A DNA stretch of 64,000 nucleotides, from assembly GCA_035578155.1 (NCBI GenBank), contig JAPWDM010000004.1, forward strand, positions 57,152,660-57,216,659. The letters are read 5' to 3'. This document shows, in pieces, positions 35,090 through 47,170 of the stretch. The notes beneath the pieces were generated by a model. The model saw only the letters and a list, made by a program, of their open reading frames with translations. It was not told where the DNA came from and made no database searches. Within the stretch, counting starts at the first letter, position 1. Each line of letters opens with the position of its first letter. Origin of the DNA: Brachynemurus nebulosus. Its lineage: Eukaryota; Arthropoda; Insecta; Neuroptera; Myrmeleontidae. A program made the position numbers and the translations under genes.

Positions 35090-36131
35090 AAGTAAATCAG
35101 AATTGTGCCATGTGATGTAAAAAACCAGTTTTTTACATTTTTATGTAAAAAAATTGTAAAATATATAAAAAATTGTAAACAACTGCAGAAAATTGTAAAA
35201 AATTAAAAATACTTAAATCATTTTTTATTTCACTGACAAATAATTTATTTTGACCGTAATTACTTGTTTATAAGTTCACATGAAAAAACGTGTAAACAAA
35301 ATGTCCACACAAAAATGATTTTCTGCTGGTGGAAGGCCATCCACAACTGACTACAAAGCTTTAAATTTCCAAATTAATAAATTGAGTTTTGACAGATCAA
35401 AAAAACTACTACATGGTTATCTCTCTTTAAATTATAATAACAATAAAATCACTGATGATAGTGATGATGAAGATGATTCATTCATGCCTTTAATAAAATT
35501 TAACTGGATAAATAAAAATCGTTTTAATATTGAATTCTTAAATAAACTATTCTATCAAGACTATCCTTTCTTTTTCCTGTTTGTACCCATTTATGTTTTT
35601 AATTTTCAAATTACTTAATTATTAAGTTTTACTTTGCAAATATAGCAAATACCTCAATAGCAAATATGGAATACCATCAGTACAGTGGCGTAGCGTGGGT
35701 GTCGGCTGCCCGGGGCGGAAAAAAATTTTGCCGCCCTCTTATTTAAGTATTTTAATTTAATGTATACTATACATTACATACATTAATTATAGAGAACTTT
35801 TCGGCAAGAACAGTCATCATTATTTTGCATTGTACAGGTTAGATTTTAAATAAAAAAGTTTATCTAAGTTTTACAATCACGTTTATTAATATAAAAATTC
35901 TTGTACTTCAACCACTTAGATAGATTGATATAATTTAGGTACCTATCACTTAAGATTAGGTACACCTTGACCATCGACAATATTAAATAATTAGCGAATT
36001 GAATATAAAACGCAAATCAATTTTTAATTAGAACTAGAACGATACTATAATGTAATATTTATATTTTTATTGAAAAGTAATATAAGTATTTGTTAGAATT
36101 AAAGAGAATACTTCCGTCTTTAATTAAAAAT

Positions 36132-38630
36132 TTATACGTCTACTTTTTTAAGAGCAAAGTCTTTTATTGCACCATCAATGTCTATGGCATCACACACCTT
36201 TTGCTCAATAGACAAGATAGCCAAATTAGTTAGTCTTAGAGTACTCATTGTCGATCTTAAATAATTTTTAATCAATCTCAATTTTGAAAACTTCTCTCAC
36301 AGCTGGCATTGCTTATGGCAACTGTGGAAAATATTCGGAACATTATTAAAATATTGGGCAGAGTATCTTCCAGCTTGGATTTAACAATAAATTTAAATAA
36401 TTCAAGTGAGTCTGCATTAATCAATTTATTTTCGTTGCCTGTAGCAGCAACGAAAGTCCGCAGTCGAAGTCGTTCCAGCTTGAAATCCTGCTCAGATGTG
36501 TAGTCTAGATTACATTCAGTGTTGTCTGGATCTAATAATATAGCCGGCGTTAGATAAGCAAACTTATCCGTTAAATTCTGTAGCTGTTGAAAACGCTCAC
36601 GAATTTCTACAATGATTCTATCTAATGAAGTAAACAACTTTCGTCCTAGCTCATTTTCACAAGACAAGTTAGTATCTCTAGTTCCGTCATCAAAAATATG
36701 CTTTCTTGTTATGCGCCTCCGAGGTTTTATGGAAATTTCGAGTTCTTCACACATATTTTTTGCATAACCTACAGCACCATCTGCACATTCCTCTCGTTTC
36801 TCTGTCAATATCATTTGCAAAGCATTTACTTTCTGAGCGCACAATCTATCGTAACTAGTAAAGCACCTGCATCTGACCTAGTGTTTAAGCTTTCACCTGC
36901 CTCTGTCAGTTTTTCCAAAGTGAAGAGAATGTCTTTGTAATGATGCCATGTCACATTTACGGCATCGCCTCTTGCACTCCAACGTGTGTCTTGAACCCTT
37001 TTTAAGCTTTTGCCTGTAGCTGCTATCAGAACTTCCCAACGATGTGTCGATGTGGAAAAAAAAAATAGAAACGTTCGAAAGTGCCGAAAAAAGTTACTGA
37101 ATCCACCTCAACTGAGGCAGCGTGTAAACAAACTAGGTTTAACGAATGATTTGAGCAAGGTAGGAATTCAGCTTTAGGGTTTATTTCTTGAATTCTTTGC
37201 TGAACTCCTGAATATTTTCCAGCCATAACAGCAGCATTATCATATGCTTGGCCTCTACAGTTGCTTATATCTAGGCCATCAGCTTGAATCTTGTCTAAAA
37301 TCATCTTTGAAATTCCTTCAGCAGTTTTGTCTTTAGTTTCAATAAAATCTATAAAAGATTCCACTACTTTTACTTCGTGATTTTCAATTACTACGTATCT
37401 TAATACCTGACTTGTTTGATCTTTATGATAAAGGTCTGGAGTGCTGTCGAATATAATCGAATAATATTTAGCCTTTTTTATTTGTCCGATGATATGTTGG
37501 CGAACATTATTTCCCAAAATGGTAATAAATTCGTTTTGTATTTGTGGTGACATATAAGTGATTGAAATTTTGCCAGACATTTTAGATCTTACAAGATGTT
37601 CACGAAGTACAGGATCGTATTTTGCAATTAAATGAACCAATTCTAAAAAGTTTCCTCTATTGGTACTGGTGTCGTTTTCTATATGTCCACGTAAAGCCAA
37701 ATTTTGTTTGGCAAGGAATCTTATAATATCAAACATTCTGATAAGAATTTCCTGCCATTTCTTTGTTTCCTTTGCCACTATATCTTGCTCTTTTTTGTCA
37801 ATAGTCTGCCCTTTTTTAAGTCTGCTCTCCAACTCCTTCCATTTGCAATAATTTTGGTTGTGTAGTGCACTTGATTCGTGACTCGAAACCTTAGGATTTA
37901 ATTTCCACCAGGTATTAAATCCATCAGATGAGCAAAATTTAGATCCATTTGGTGTATTTACGTTCTCGAATAAACGACAGCAAAAGCAAAATAATGATGC
38001 TTTGGATGGAGAATAAGCCATCCAAGTACGTAAAACTTTTTCGCCGTTAGTCAGTGTACGGTAAAACCATTCCTTAGTAAGCCGTCTTATCTCCTTGCCG
38101 TCTCTTTTTGATGTTATAGAGCACGAAACTGAGCGTGTTACTGTTGACGTTTCAGCGAATTTAGTATCAATATGCTGAACAATCTCTTGTCCTTGCTGAA
38201 TGAGATGCAATCGGATATTATCGTCTATGTGTTCAGGCCATTTTCCAATATCGTCGAAATTTTGGTATTGAATAGCAGACAATGCCGATGTTGTATCAAT
38301 CTCTGTTTCGGAACTATGTATGTTCATGTCTGGACATACAAATGGAGATTCTAATTCAGTGGATGTTGTTGGAATTTGATCTTTAGGAACAATTTCCACA
38401 CCTCTAACAGGTACCAGATTAACAGTGTTAAGTTCTTGTAGTTTTTCAGCTTGTTCTGGGTTTGAAAGTCCAGTTGTCTGTGATGAATTTAAGCCTAACG
38501 TGGAATCTGACGTCTCAGGAACAACACTTTTCATATATTTAAGTAAAGCCCCTTCATTTGCTCTAATATTTTCCAACTTAGCTCTTCTCTTATTACGGTA
38601 AGATGCCCCACTTTCTTTTACTCTTTTCAT
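36132..38630 (-). pseudogene. hAT transposase (TTF finger, DUF4371-type, dimerisation domain), frameshifted
   Basis: The likely start is MKRVKESGASYRNKRRAK at 38,630, just after a pyrimidine-rich AG acceptor (about 38,640), suggesting a 5'UTR intron. In order: Lys/Arg-rich start, disordered acidic region, a TTF-type zinc finger (FCFCCRLF ... HESSALHNQNY), then the DUF4371-type catalytic core with YYSIIFDSTPD (first Asp) and CRGQAYDNAAVMAG (second Asp). The C-terminal dimerisation motif is AISNASCERSF. Frame breaks: a T run at about 37,065, near 36,845, and one missing base near 36,285, after which the C-terminus continues to a stop at 36,132. The protein is ZMYM1-like hAT by architecture. Confidence 0.9.
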
Positions 38631-39330
38631 TTTCGATGCTAAAATAAAAAAAAATATTAAATGATAAAAGTAGGTACAAGTTAGAGTTGTAAACGAAACT
38701 ACCGAACATTTCAAAAGAAATACAGTTGATTCTTTTTTTGTGCGGTGGATAGGGGGCGCATAAAAAAAAATCGCACAAAAAAATATATTCAAAAATATCA
38801 TAAATAGCTATTAAAAGTATAGTTCGATCCAGATTGTAAAAAAAACTTTTTTTATGCGGTCTCGACCAACCGCATCGACCAAAGTTTCATCGAGAAAGCA
38901 TAACTCAAAACGCTCAAAACTTAGAAATTTCCTTAGAAGTTGCTTTTATAAACAAGATAAAGCATTAATTTACACGTAGAAACATTTTATTCCAATTTTA
39001 TAACATTATGCAAATTTTGAAAAATACATCTGTATCAAAATTAAATTATGCAATAACTTATGTTCTTATGCAATGTATTGATTAAATGCTTAAAAGCCGT
39101 TAAAACAACACATCAGACAGTCCAACATACAATTACATAAATTTAATATAATATTTAATACTCACACAGTTGAATGTTAGGTACACGTAGCGGAAAAATT
39201 CAATTTTTCACAAAGTTGTTGAATAATTTCACAACCACTACACGTACTTATTTACACAAAAATCACAATCTGGAAAGCGTAACATAATTAAGATACGAGA
39301 CAATGTGAAATGGACCACTGACGATCCATT

Positions 39331-40110
39331 CAGTGTTGCCAGATTGAAAGTTTTCCCCCCAAAATTGGGGGATCTTCAAATTGTTGGGGGGAGATTTGGG
39401 GGTTTTCTTAATTAAATCTAAAGAGTATATTAATTTGTTGTCTTTATTGAAAATAATCAAACTCAACAATCAATTTCAAATCAACAAATAAAATTCAAAT
39501 GTACACTACCGTATTTTAAGACAACGTTCAAAGCCAACAATCAATTTTAAATTAACCAATAAGACAGAAATGTATTTGTATAATGTTAAATATGTATATG
39601 TACTTAGGTATTTGTTAAATACCCGCCATTTGAGGGCGGCAATCACTACAATATTTTGTGCACTAAGTATTATTGTTTGAAAAAATACACTAAAAATTGT
39701 AGATATTAAATTTTCTTTTTTTATTTTGTTTTATCAAATTAAATTCAAGTAATGGCTGCGTCTAAAATAGCTGAAAAATCCAAATATGTACTTAACAAGG
39801 TATCGGAAAGAGTGAGAAAAGTCTTCAGGTAAATTAACTTCTTATATTTTTAATTTTCTTTTATATAATTATTACCGATTTACGTTGTAACATTGGAAGC
39901 AATTTCGAATATAAACTCATAAAAATATATGTTTTTACACGTACGATACGTGCACAGTTTTTAGTTGATTTTTTCCTTGTTCCTTAACTGTAATAGTTAC
40001 TTGTGATTTACTTTTTTCATTTTTTGGGTTTTTTTCCCTTAAAATGCATTTTTTGAAGGAATTTTGATTAACGTTTGGGGGGATTTCGATGAATCAATCT
40101 GGCAATACTG
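39331..40110 (+). mobile_element. hAT-type MITE nested in the hAT element, 780 bp
   Basis: Ends CAGTGTTGCCAGATTGA and TCAATCTGGCAATACTG are inverted copies with one or two mismatches. Flanks GAYGATCCAT on both sides suggest an imperfect or slipped target duplication. CCCCCCAAAATTGGGGGA-type runs recur near both ends. The interior has a start codon with 26 open codons ending at a splice donor. Confidence 0.75.
39752..39828 (+). pseudogene. Retained first coding exon inside the nested hAT MITE
   Basis: ATG followed by codons for MAASKIAEKSKYVLNKVSER and six more residues, then CAG|GTAAATT, a good splice donor. The stretch is basic and helical. It probably is the first exon of the parent element's transposase, kept after internal deletion. 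No second exon is visible. Confidence 0.45.
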
Positions 40111-40594
40111 GATGATCCATCAATAAAACTTTCTTTGAATTGTCAAACTTTGTCGAAGCATCACGTACTTCCCCGTACCTTAAAGGGAGTTCCACGTACG
40201 TATAATGAACTATATTGAACTTAATATATATGAAATAGAAGTCATTCTCGCTGATTATTAGTCATAAAGAAGGAATTTCCACAAGTACAGAAGTTATTGC
40301 CAGTCGCTACCAAATATCATTCAAAGAAAAGGGATTCCCCGACTTCGCTACAAAATAAGTAATGAAAAATTCCGTGCTCCTTTCAATCGGTTCGAATTTG
40401 TAGTTGCGATAAAAATATAAAAATATTTACAAAATGTTTTTATTATTTAAAATTGATAAAAGTGCCGCCCCCACTACGCTACGCCACTGCATCAGTAACG
40501 CTCACATATCTGTTAAATTTAAAAAAAATTAGTTTTTTACATTTTTTACAGTTTTTTTTTTATCAAAACAAGTATGTGTAAATTACAAAGTTTT

Positions 40595-41113
40595 TTACAT
40601 GTAAAAAACTGTGTAATTTACCCGAAGTAAATTACACGCACAACTCTGAAGTAAATATATTTGGTCTACCAATAACTCGAAAACGGCTTTGTTTGAATTT
40701 TCATTTGAAATATTTGCCAAATAATCGTTAATATAACCAATAGCTTTTTTTAAATAAAAATTAATATCTACTGTATTATGGCCAGTTGATACGTATCTAG
40801 ATAACAAGTTTTCAATCTGTGATCATCTACTTAATTTACAGTTTTCTGGCAAAATCCAATTTAAATCTTTTGGTGATAGTCCTTGTTCACCTACATTCAC
40901 TTGCACAATCAAATCTTTATCCACAGTGACACTGGATAACACTTTTACATATTCACATTTATCCAAATTGTTAATATTTAAAAAATAAAAATACACTTTA
41001 TTTTCTAGTATTTCGCATTTCCACTTATTTAAAATTAACCTTTTTTTAGACGAATTAACAAATTCTTCAAATGTACCTATCAAATCATCATTTAAAAAGC
41101 TTTCAATCGCCAT
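40595..41113 (-). pseudogene. Middle segments of second P-like transposase
   Basis: Two open stretches (41,113-40,823 and 40,807-40,595) follow the THAP domain on the same strand. They have no strongly diagnostic motif (EEFVNSSKKRLILNKWKCEI; VDINFYLKKAIGYINDYL), but position and strand fit the linker between THAP and catalytic domains. The hAT insertion enters about 100 bp downstream. Confidence 0.6.
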
Positions 41114-41491
41114 TATATTTCCCTTTGAAGTGATTCTTGTCTTCGTTCCTCCGGATTACGCCTACATGGAACATTAGGGACAGAAAGATAGGAAGGCAGA
41201 TTTTCAAAAATGCTTGGCACTGCTCCATCTTTTAATTTTGGCCGTTTTAAATCTTGTTCATTTCCGTACTTGTCTTTATAAATTTCAGTTCTTATAATAT
41301 TACTTTCATGAAAATTTTTGGAACAAACCACAGAACTGGGCGTTAAAATAGTCTTTTCGATGAACTGCTTTTAACCACTTATCTTGCAAATTTTTGTCTT
41401 TTGGAAATGAAAAAGTACTCTGCGGTTTTTCTTTTTTCAAAGTGCTAGTATAATTTGATTTGCAACCAGGAACACAGCAATGTCTTGGCAT
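41113..41491 (-). pseudogene. THAP domain of second P-like transposase
   Basis: The N-terminal THAP zinc finger (C2CH) is split by a frame break near 41,320. The first part is MPRHCCVPGCKSNY with FSFPKDKNLQDKWLKAVHR. The second is VCSKNFHES (the C-x2-H-F-like element here reads C-S-K-N-F, so the zinc-binding His position is changed to Asn) ending in LKDGAVPSIF. THAP domains bind the element ends in P-type transposases. Confidence 0.85.
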
Positions 41492-41653
41492 CTATGATAA
41501 AATTTAAAATTAAAAAACAGTGAACTCACATAACCTAAAATTAAAATATGGTTGATTATAAACTAAAAAAACTTACTTTGATATCAATGTTTTTGATTTT
41601 TTTAAAATAAATTACTAAATTACAACAATATTTTTTTTGGGATATATAAATTT

Positions 41654-41960
41654 CACGAAGAATTTTTTCAACCTTCTCCCAAATTGCGTGGACTAGCTTT
41701 ATAGAAGGATGGACATAATGAAACCAATATCTTCTATTTCATAGCTTTTCTTTATTAAAATTGCCAAAATATTTTCGATATGTTTAATATCATCTTCAGT
41801 GGCAGTTTCTGCCACTGAAGATGATATTAAACATATCGAAAATATTTTGGCAATTTTAATAAAGAAAAGCTATGAAATAGAAGATATTGGTTTCATTATG
41901 TCCATCCTTCTATAAAGCTAGTCCACGCAATTTGGGAGAAGGTTGAAAAAATTCTTCGTG
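41654..41960. repeat. Perfect 152-bp palindrome with 3-nt loop
   Basis: Positions 41,654-41,805 and 41,809-41,960 are exact reverse complements, separated by TTT; I found no mismatch reading base by base. In the right arm one frame reads WFHYVHPSIKLVHAIWEKVE, which looks coding-like but is not recognised. Confidence 0.93.
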
Positions 41961-42204
41961 TAAATTACTAAATGTATTTTAGTTTCAGATAAAATAATAA
42001 TCACATATAGATATTACGTTTTTTTTCTTTGTTTTTTTCTTTTAAAATTTAACAAGAGGACGCTATACACCACGTATAAATAATTAAGTATAGACAAATA
42101 CATACGGGACATACGGCGTCTATAGTCCGGTTTACAATTAGTCCAATAGGACTACTTGCTTTGTTGCCAAATTTCGTGTTTCACGGCTTGTTAAATATAA
42201 GTGG

Positions 42205-42286
42205 CTGTGATATAATCCATTAATAGCGCTATCTATCAATCAACGGACGAACTATGGCTACTGCGGCATCTCTCCCGCACTTACGC
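42205..42286 (-). mobile_element. Pogo-type element end (second copy of the 33.0-kb family)
   Basis: The reverse complement matches the first about 90 bp of the element at 33,024: GCGTAAGTGCGGGAGAGATG, then GTAGCCATAGTTCGTC and ATAGCGCTATT. TA lies outside (42,287-42,288). The other end of this copy was not found. Confidence 0.75.
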
Positions 42287-42300
42287 TACATGTTATAGGG

Positions 42301-44369
42301 GCCGTGCGCTCTTATAATTTTACTAACGCACAAACTAAAAATCTCCTTACAAGCTACCGCTTATTGAAACTTCAAATAAAATTTAAAGAAAGAAACACTA
42401 GTAATATACTAATATGAAATAGAGAATGGATATTTTACTGTACATAGGTATGCGAAATAACTTTTCAGCAGATGCCAAAGTACAACCCTGTTTATTAAGT
42501 GACATTAATTTTTTCTTACTGAATTAATTTCGTCAACCACATTTGTTTCACCCGAACATGACACACCATATTTGTGTGCCGAATGTCTCTGCTTGACATA
42601 TTTGCATAAAAAGTTATAATGGCCTGTGTAAAAGTTTCAAAAACTTAACGAGATATATAATTTTAATAATAAATGCACATAATTTTGCAAACTGATTAGA
42701 TTTTCTCCAACGAAGGGCTGCTTTGTGTGATGAAATATGTTTGATCCTTTTTTTGTTGTCTCGAAGGGTAAGCAGTTGATAGAACAATGTGTAAATCAAG
42801 TAGCCTATTTAAATAACAAACTATATATTCTCCCTGCTAAATGTTAACGAACCGGGAGAACGTAGAAAATCCTTCTAATTCTCTTGTTAACAAATTAACA
42901 CACAGTGGTACATATTACAAATTCTCTTAAATAGAGTATTTTGATACAAGAACCACTTTGACGCAAGTGTTGAGGATTATGAACAGTTCATTTAATTTGA
43001 TGCTTCTATTCTTGTTCTGCGGTGAAATAGAGAGATCTTAAGATTTCAATATTATAATTCTATTTGTTTCATAGTTTGGTTGAATATACATTTGTATACT
43101 TATAATCCAACCAAATTACACATAGAGAAAAAAAATTGTCACCTCGACTTTCATAAGTGTAAATGGTAAAGGGGCTTCTAAAAAAATAAATAAATAAATA
43201 AATAAATAAATGCGAGAGCAGGGGTAGTGGAGAGTTGATTTGGGAAGTCTCAAAGGGGTGAAAAATAGTTACTGCAATTTTCGGCGAAAATCGATGTAAA
43301 AAAAGTATTCTTTGTTGTAAAGTTGTAAATCATCATCATTAAATATACTGTAATATATAGCAAAAATAGAAAATAACACTGCCTTTAATAATCTCATCAA
43401 ATACTAAATGTTTACCCTGCTAAAATGAAAATTTCTTTTAGGTTTTAATAATAACATATAACCATGAAGTACCCACTTTTTTCGATGGACAATATCTGAT
43501 TTGAATATTGTTTAAGTCTTATATTAACATGTCGAATTACCTTTTTTCACCATTTCACCCAAAGATTATTTATAGATACGTATTCGGTATCTTTACTTCG
43601 TTTTGCCTTAATAAAATATTTAGAAGATGGCGGCATCTAATGTGTTGAAATTTTTGTATCATTTGATTCAATCATGATTGTGTATTATCACGCTCGATAC
43701 ATATTTGAATACTTCTGTTTTTTACTAGAATATTCTATTATGTCCTCAAAAATTTATTTACAGTATACATATTTTCTTGTTCAAATCATTTCTATACATT
43801 TCCCGCGAGATATTGGAAAAATTTGCAGTTCTTATTGACATTCGTCTTTTGAAATAAAAAATCCTTTTTATGTTTTTTTCTCTTTTTTATTGAAAATAGT
43901 TTTTATGCGTTTTTTATTGGAAGTATTGATTTTGTCAACACTGGTTCTATTGGGACTCTGCTACGTTCTATACGTTCCAATGACATTTCCTTCTAATTTA
44001 TATTCAATACTTTTCTGTTTTAAAATGGGTTTTCCTATTCTCAGCGCAATTATACTTTGTTTTACTATATTAAACTTTTAAACGTCAATAGAAATAAACC
44101 TAATTGTAAAAAAATTACTGAGATTTTTACCAATTTCATGAAATGTTTCTGTTTATGCTTTTTATAAGTGTTCGTTCATATTACGTGGTTACTCCCACGT
44201 TATTACGTGGTTGCACTCGTGCAGTTCAAGTGTCGCATGCTCACGCACTAATTAGACACAATTATTTGTAGTTAAAATGATTAATAATTTTTAAAAAAGT
44301 AAGAAATTTTTACCTTTGTGAAATCATCGAATTAATATTTTTATTAAAAATTTTAATTATTATTAATTA
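42301..44369. other. No gene seen
   Basis: AT-rich. An AAAT microsatellite lies at about 43,181-43,211. A 63-codon hydrophobic frame at 43,890-44,081 has no recognisable family and weak start context. A TTACGTGG duplication lies near 44,181-44,212. Confidence 0.4.
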
Positions 44370-45812
44370 AAGGATCAAAAAAAAATTCCAAATTTTTAGC
44401 GATTTTTCGAATGGCTGTATCTTTGTGAAAAATGGTCGTATCGGAGTCATAAGCAAAGCAATTTAAAGCTGGAAGTTTCTAGTTTCGAGATCTTGCGATA
44501 AAAAATTCTCAAAGCAACGTGTGTGGCGCAATCCTAATAAATACACTAAAAAAAAAATTTCGAAATTTTTTCGGTTTTTTTTTTGGCCCACGGACTTGGA
44601 AAAAATTTTTTCGACTTAACCACCATATGGGCCGGATAACTTGTTCATTCAGCTTCAATTTACTTTTTTATTGACTTTTATACGACCACTTCTCGCTGAG
44701 ATATAGGACCTTGAATGGAAAAGGATCATTTCGTCTTTGACCATCGATATCTCAGCAACCAATGATCACACAGAAAATGGAACGGGTGTTTTAAAAACTC
44801 GAATAAATTCTCTACAAGGATTAGCTATTGTTTTGTCGGAAAAAATTTTTTTTGCATACTTTACATGAATTTGAAAAATCAAGAGAAAAAGAGCTTTTGG
44901 TGGCACTTTGGAAAATCAAGCGCTGAATTAATTTTCGAGAAAGCCACTAATGTTAAGTGTGCCTTTTACAGTTCAATATACCCACAAAACCCCATCGAGT
45001 TTCAAGTTAATCCATCCAGCCGTGTCTTTGTTTCATTGGATTGAATTTTTGAAAAAATTAAAGGATCATTTTTTTGACTTTAAACTTTCATAATCTTACA
45101 CAATGAAAAAAAAATTTCTCAGCTTTTTTCACATTTTTATTAATAACAGTATTTAAATTTATAAAAAAAAGAAAATTTCTCAGAAAATTTTCAAAAAAAA
45201 AAATTTTTTTTAAGAATTTTTCGAAAATTTTCAAAAATTTTTTTGAAAAATTTTTAAAAACAGATTTTTTTTGAAAATTTTCTAAGAAATTTTCTTTTTT
45301 TATCAATTTTTTCTGAAAAAATAATGGCCAATCCTTGTAGAGAATTTATTCGAGTTTTTAAAACACCCGCTCAATTTTCTGTGTGATCATTGGTTGCTGA
45401 GATATCGATGGTCAAAGACGAAATGATCCTTTTCCATTCAAAGTCCGATATCGCAGCGAGAAGTGGTCGTATAAAAGTCTATAAAAAAGCAAATTAAAGC
45501 TGAATGAACAAGTTATCCGGTCCATCTGGTGGTTAAGTCGGAAATATTTTTTTCAAGTCCGTGGACCAAAAAAAAAAACTGAAAAAATTTCGAAATTTTT
45601 TTTTCAGTGTATTTATTAGGATTGCGCCACACACGTTGCTTTGAAAATTTTTTTATCGAAAGATATCGAAACTAGAAACTTCCAGCTTTAAATTGCTTTG
45701 CTTACAACTCCGATACGACCATTTTTCACAAAGATACAGCCATTCGAAAAATCGCTAAAAATTTGAAATTTTTTTTTGATCCTTTAATTATTTCCGCTAG
45801 TGTATTTATATT
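44370..45812. repeat. Fold-back repeat FB5 (CACTAGCGG family, most complete copy)
   Basis: Left arm from TTAAAGGATCAAAAAA (44,368), right arm ending TTTTTTTGATCCTTTAATTA then TTCCGCTAGTG. Paired phrases include TTCGAATGGCTGTATCTT, GGATTGCGCCACACACGTTG and AAAGACGAAATGATCCTTTT. The core (about 44,870-45,300) is AT-rich with a TTTTTTGAAAATTTT palindromic run and no valid ORF. Related copies lie at 54,455-56,128 and 62,150-63,079, with a fragment at 48,226-48,300. Confidence 0.85.
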
Positions 45813-46029
45813 ATGTTCTCCTAATATCAATTAAAAAAAATAAAAAAAAGTTATTTTTATCTAATTTGCGAAAAATTGAAGAGCGCGTTTTGTTGTTTGT
45901 GTTTTTTATGATATAAAAAATTGGTTAGGAAAGTTGACCAAATTAATCAACTTACAATTAGTTAACCAAAAAATTTAGTTGGTATACAAACAAGCACTGA
46001 TATAATAAATATATACTTATTTTATCGTA

Positions 46030-46436
46030 TCCTTCGCCACTTTCATGTCCTCCATCGTCACATTCTACCGTGACGAAGGATACAATTTCCCAACAAAATC
46101 GTTATTAATCGTGAACAGCGATCATTTAGATCGAAAACTGGAGTTCATCGTAAAGCTTATATTATCACAAATAATATTTACTTAAAAACGATTTGAAATT
46201 CGTTAACTACATACCAGAAAAAGCCGTGACGAGGGATACACTCAATAAACACACGCAACCGATCTTCTTGCTTGATTGCTTGATGTAAAATAAAATGATA
46301 AGCTCTCAATGTCAATCACTTGATTTGACTTTCGCTTTAGTTTCTATGGTCTTTGGCGTTACGTTTCACCAAAAAACATGACCCTTTCACCTATTTTTTT
46401 AAACTTATAGCAATATTTGGCAGCTGTGACGAAGGA
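46030..46436. mobile_element. Possible TA-target MITE with reiterated GTGACGAAGGATA motif
   Basis: The left end TCCTTCGCCAC is inverted at the right as GTGACGAAGGA, with TA outside both. Further copies of GTGACGARGGATAC lie at about 46,070 and 46,225. The short TIR makes the boundary call tentative. Non-coding. Confidence 0.45.
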
Positions 46437-46439
46437 TAC

Positions 46440-47170
46440 TCAAATTTTCGCGGCAATTTTCTGTCACGCCAAAAAAAAAAAAAAAATAAATTCTGCAGAT
46501 AAATAACATTTAAGTTTCTAGTTACCATGCGTAACAATTTAACTCTCTTTTTTATTTATAAAATTGTGTGGTTTCAGTAAACTTATTTTTAAAAAAACGT
46601 TACAGTTCCAAGCAATACGTAATAGGGAGATGCGTTTTAGTACTGCAATAAAAGTTTGACACTATTTTTATAAAAAAAAAAATTAAATAAAAAATTAAAG
46701 TAAATGTAGGTAGGTCATCTAAATGGAGATATTAACTTTATTTAAATAAAATAAATGACAGTATATTCACTCTGTATATAGTTTTAAACTTCCTTAGTGT
46801 GGAGACAACTTTAATTTTTGGAAGGACCTAAAAAGTAGAATCACCCAGATACTTTCGTGAACGCCATACAAAATAAACATGATGAATGATAAAATGCGTC
46901 TGAGCATGACGTAATAACTACACAAAAGTTATGTGATTTTACACAAATGTTGTATTATTACGTAATCATTGTGTAAATTCACATTTTTAACGGTTAATTT
47001 TGTAATTACAGATTTTAAAAATTTATTCACACTTTTACAGAATTTTTGTAAAAATTCAGTAAATTTTATGTAGCGAATATTTTTACATTATAATTACCTT
47101 ATTTTTACACTATTTTTTATGTAAAAGTAATGTAAATTTACCCCCATTTTGATCAGTTTATACATTTGTT
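46440..47170. other. No gene seen
   Basis: AT-rich with repeated TTACACAA/TTGTGTAA and TACGTAAT themes between 46,905 and 47,150. No coding or TIR structure was identified. Confidence 0.4.

Larger units (their letters stand above)
35683..40489 (-). mobile_element. hAT element, 4,807 bp, near-complete
   Basis: Terminal inverted repeats CAGTGGCGTAGCGT and its inverse (ACTACGCTACGCCACTG). A perfect 8-bp target duplication CATCAGTA lies at 35,675-35,682 and 40,490-40,497. It carries one transposase gene on the minus strand (36,132-38,630) and, between gene and right end, a nested hAT MITE (39,331-40,110). The GCCCGGGGCGGAA/GCCGCCCC subterminal text is common in hAT families. It inserted into the second P-like element. 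Confidence 0.95.
34130..41491 (-). pseudogene. Second P-like THAP transposase, split by a hAT insertion
   Basis: On the minus strand from 41,491: THAP domain (CCVPGCKSNY, FSFPKD, then VCSKNFHESNI and AVPSIF), a 97-codon segment, a further segment to 40,595, then the hAT element (35,683-40,489). After it come the catalytic region 35,089-34,313 (LVDEIYIKGGLHY, TPVNNVSGSELKKL, KVLAVIIDNS) and, after a frame break in a T run near 34,335, a last segment (NEKTLHPNSFERRNV) to about 34,130. Breaks also separate the THAP halves (about 41,320) and later segments (41,113, 40,815). It is a lineage distinct from the 3.2-6.0 kb copy. Inactive. Confidence 0.85.

Noticed and set aside
37660..37851. Short plus-strand frames opposite the hAT transposase (also 38,172-38,354 and 36,309-36,503)
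   Set aside because: Antisense shadows of the hAT gene.
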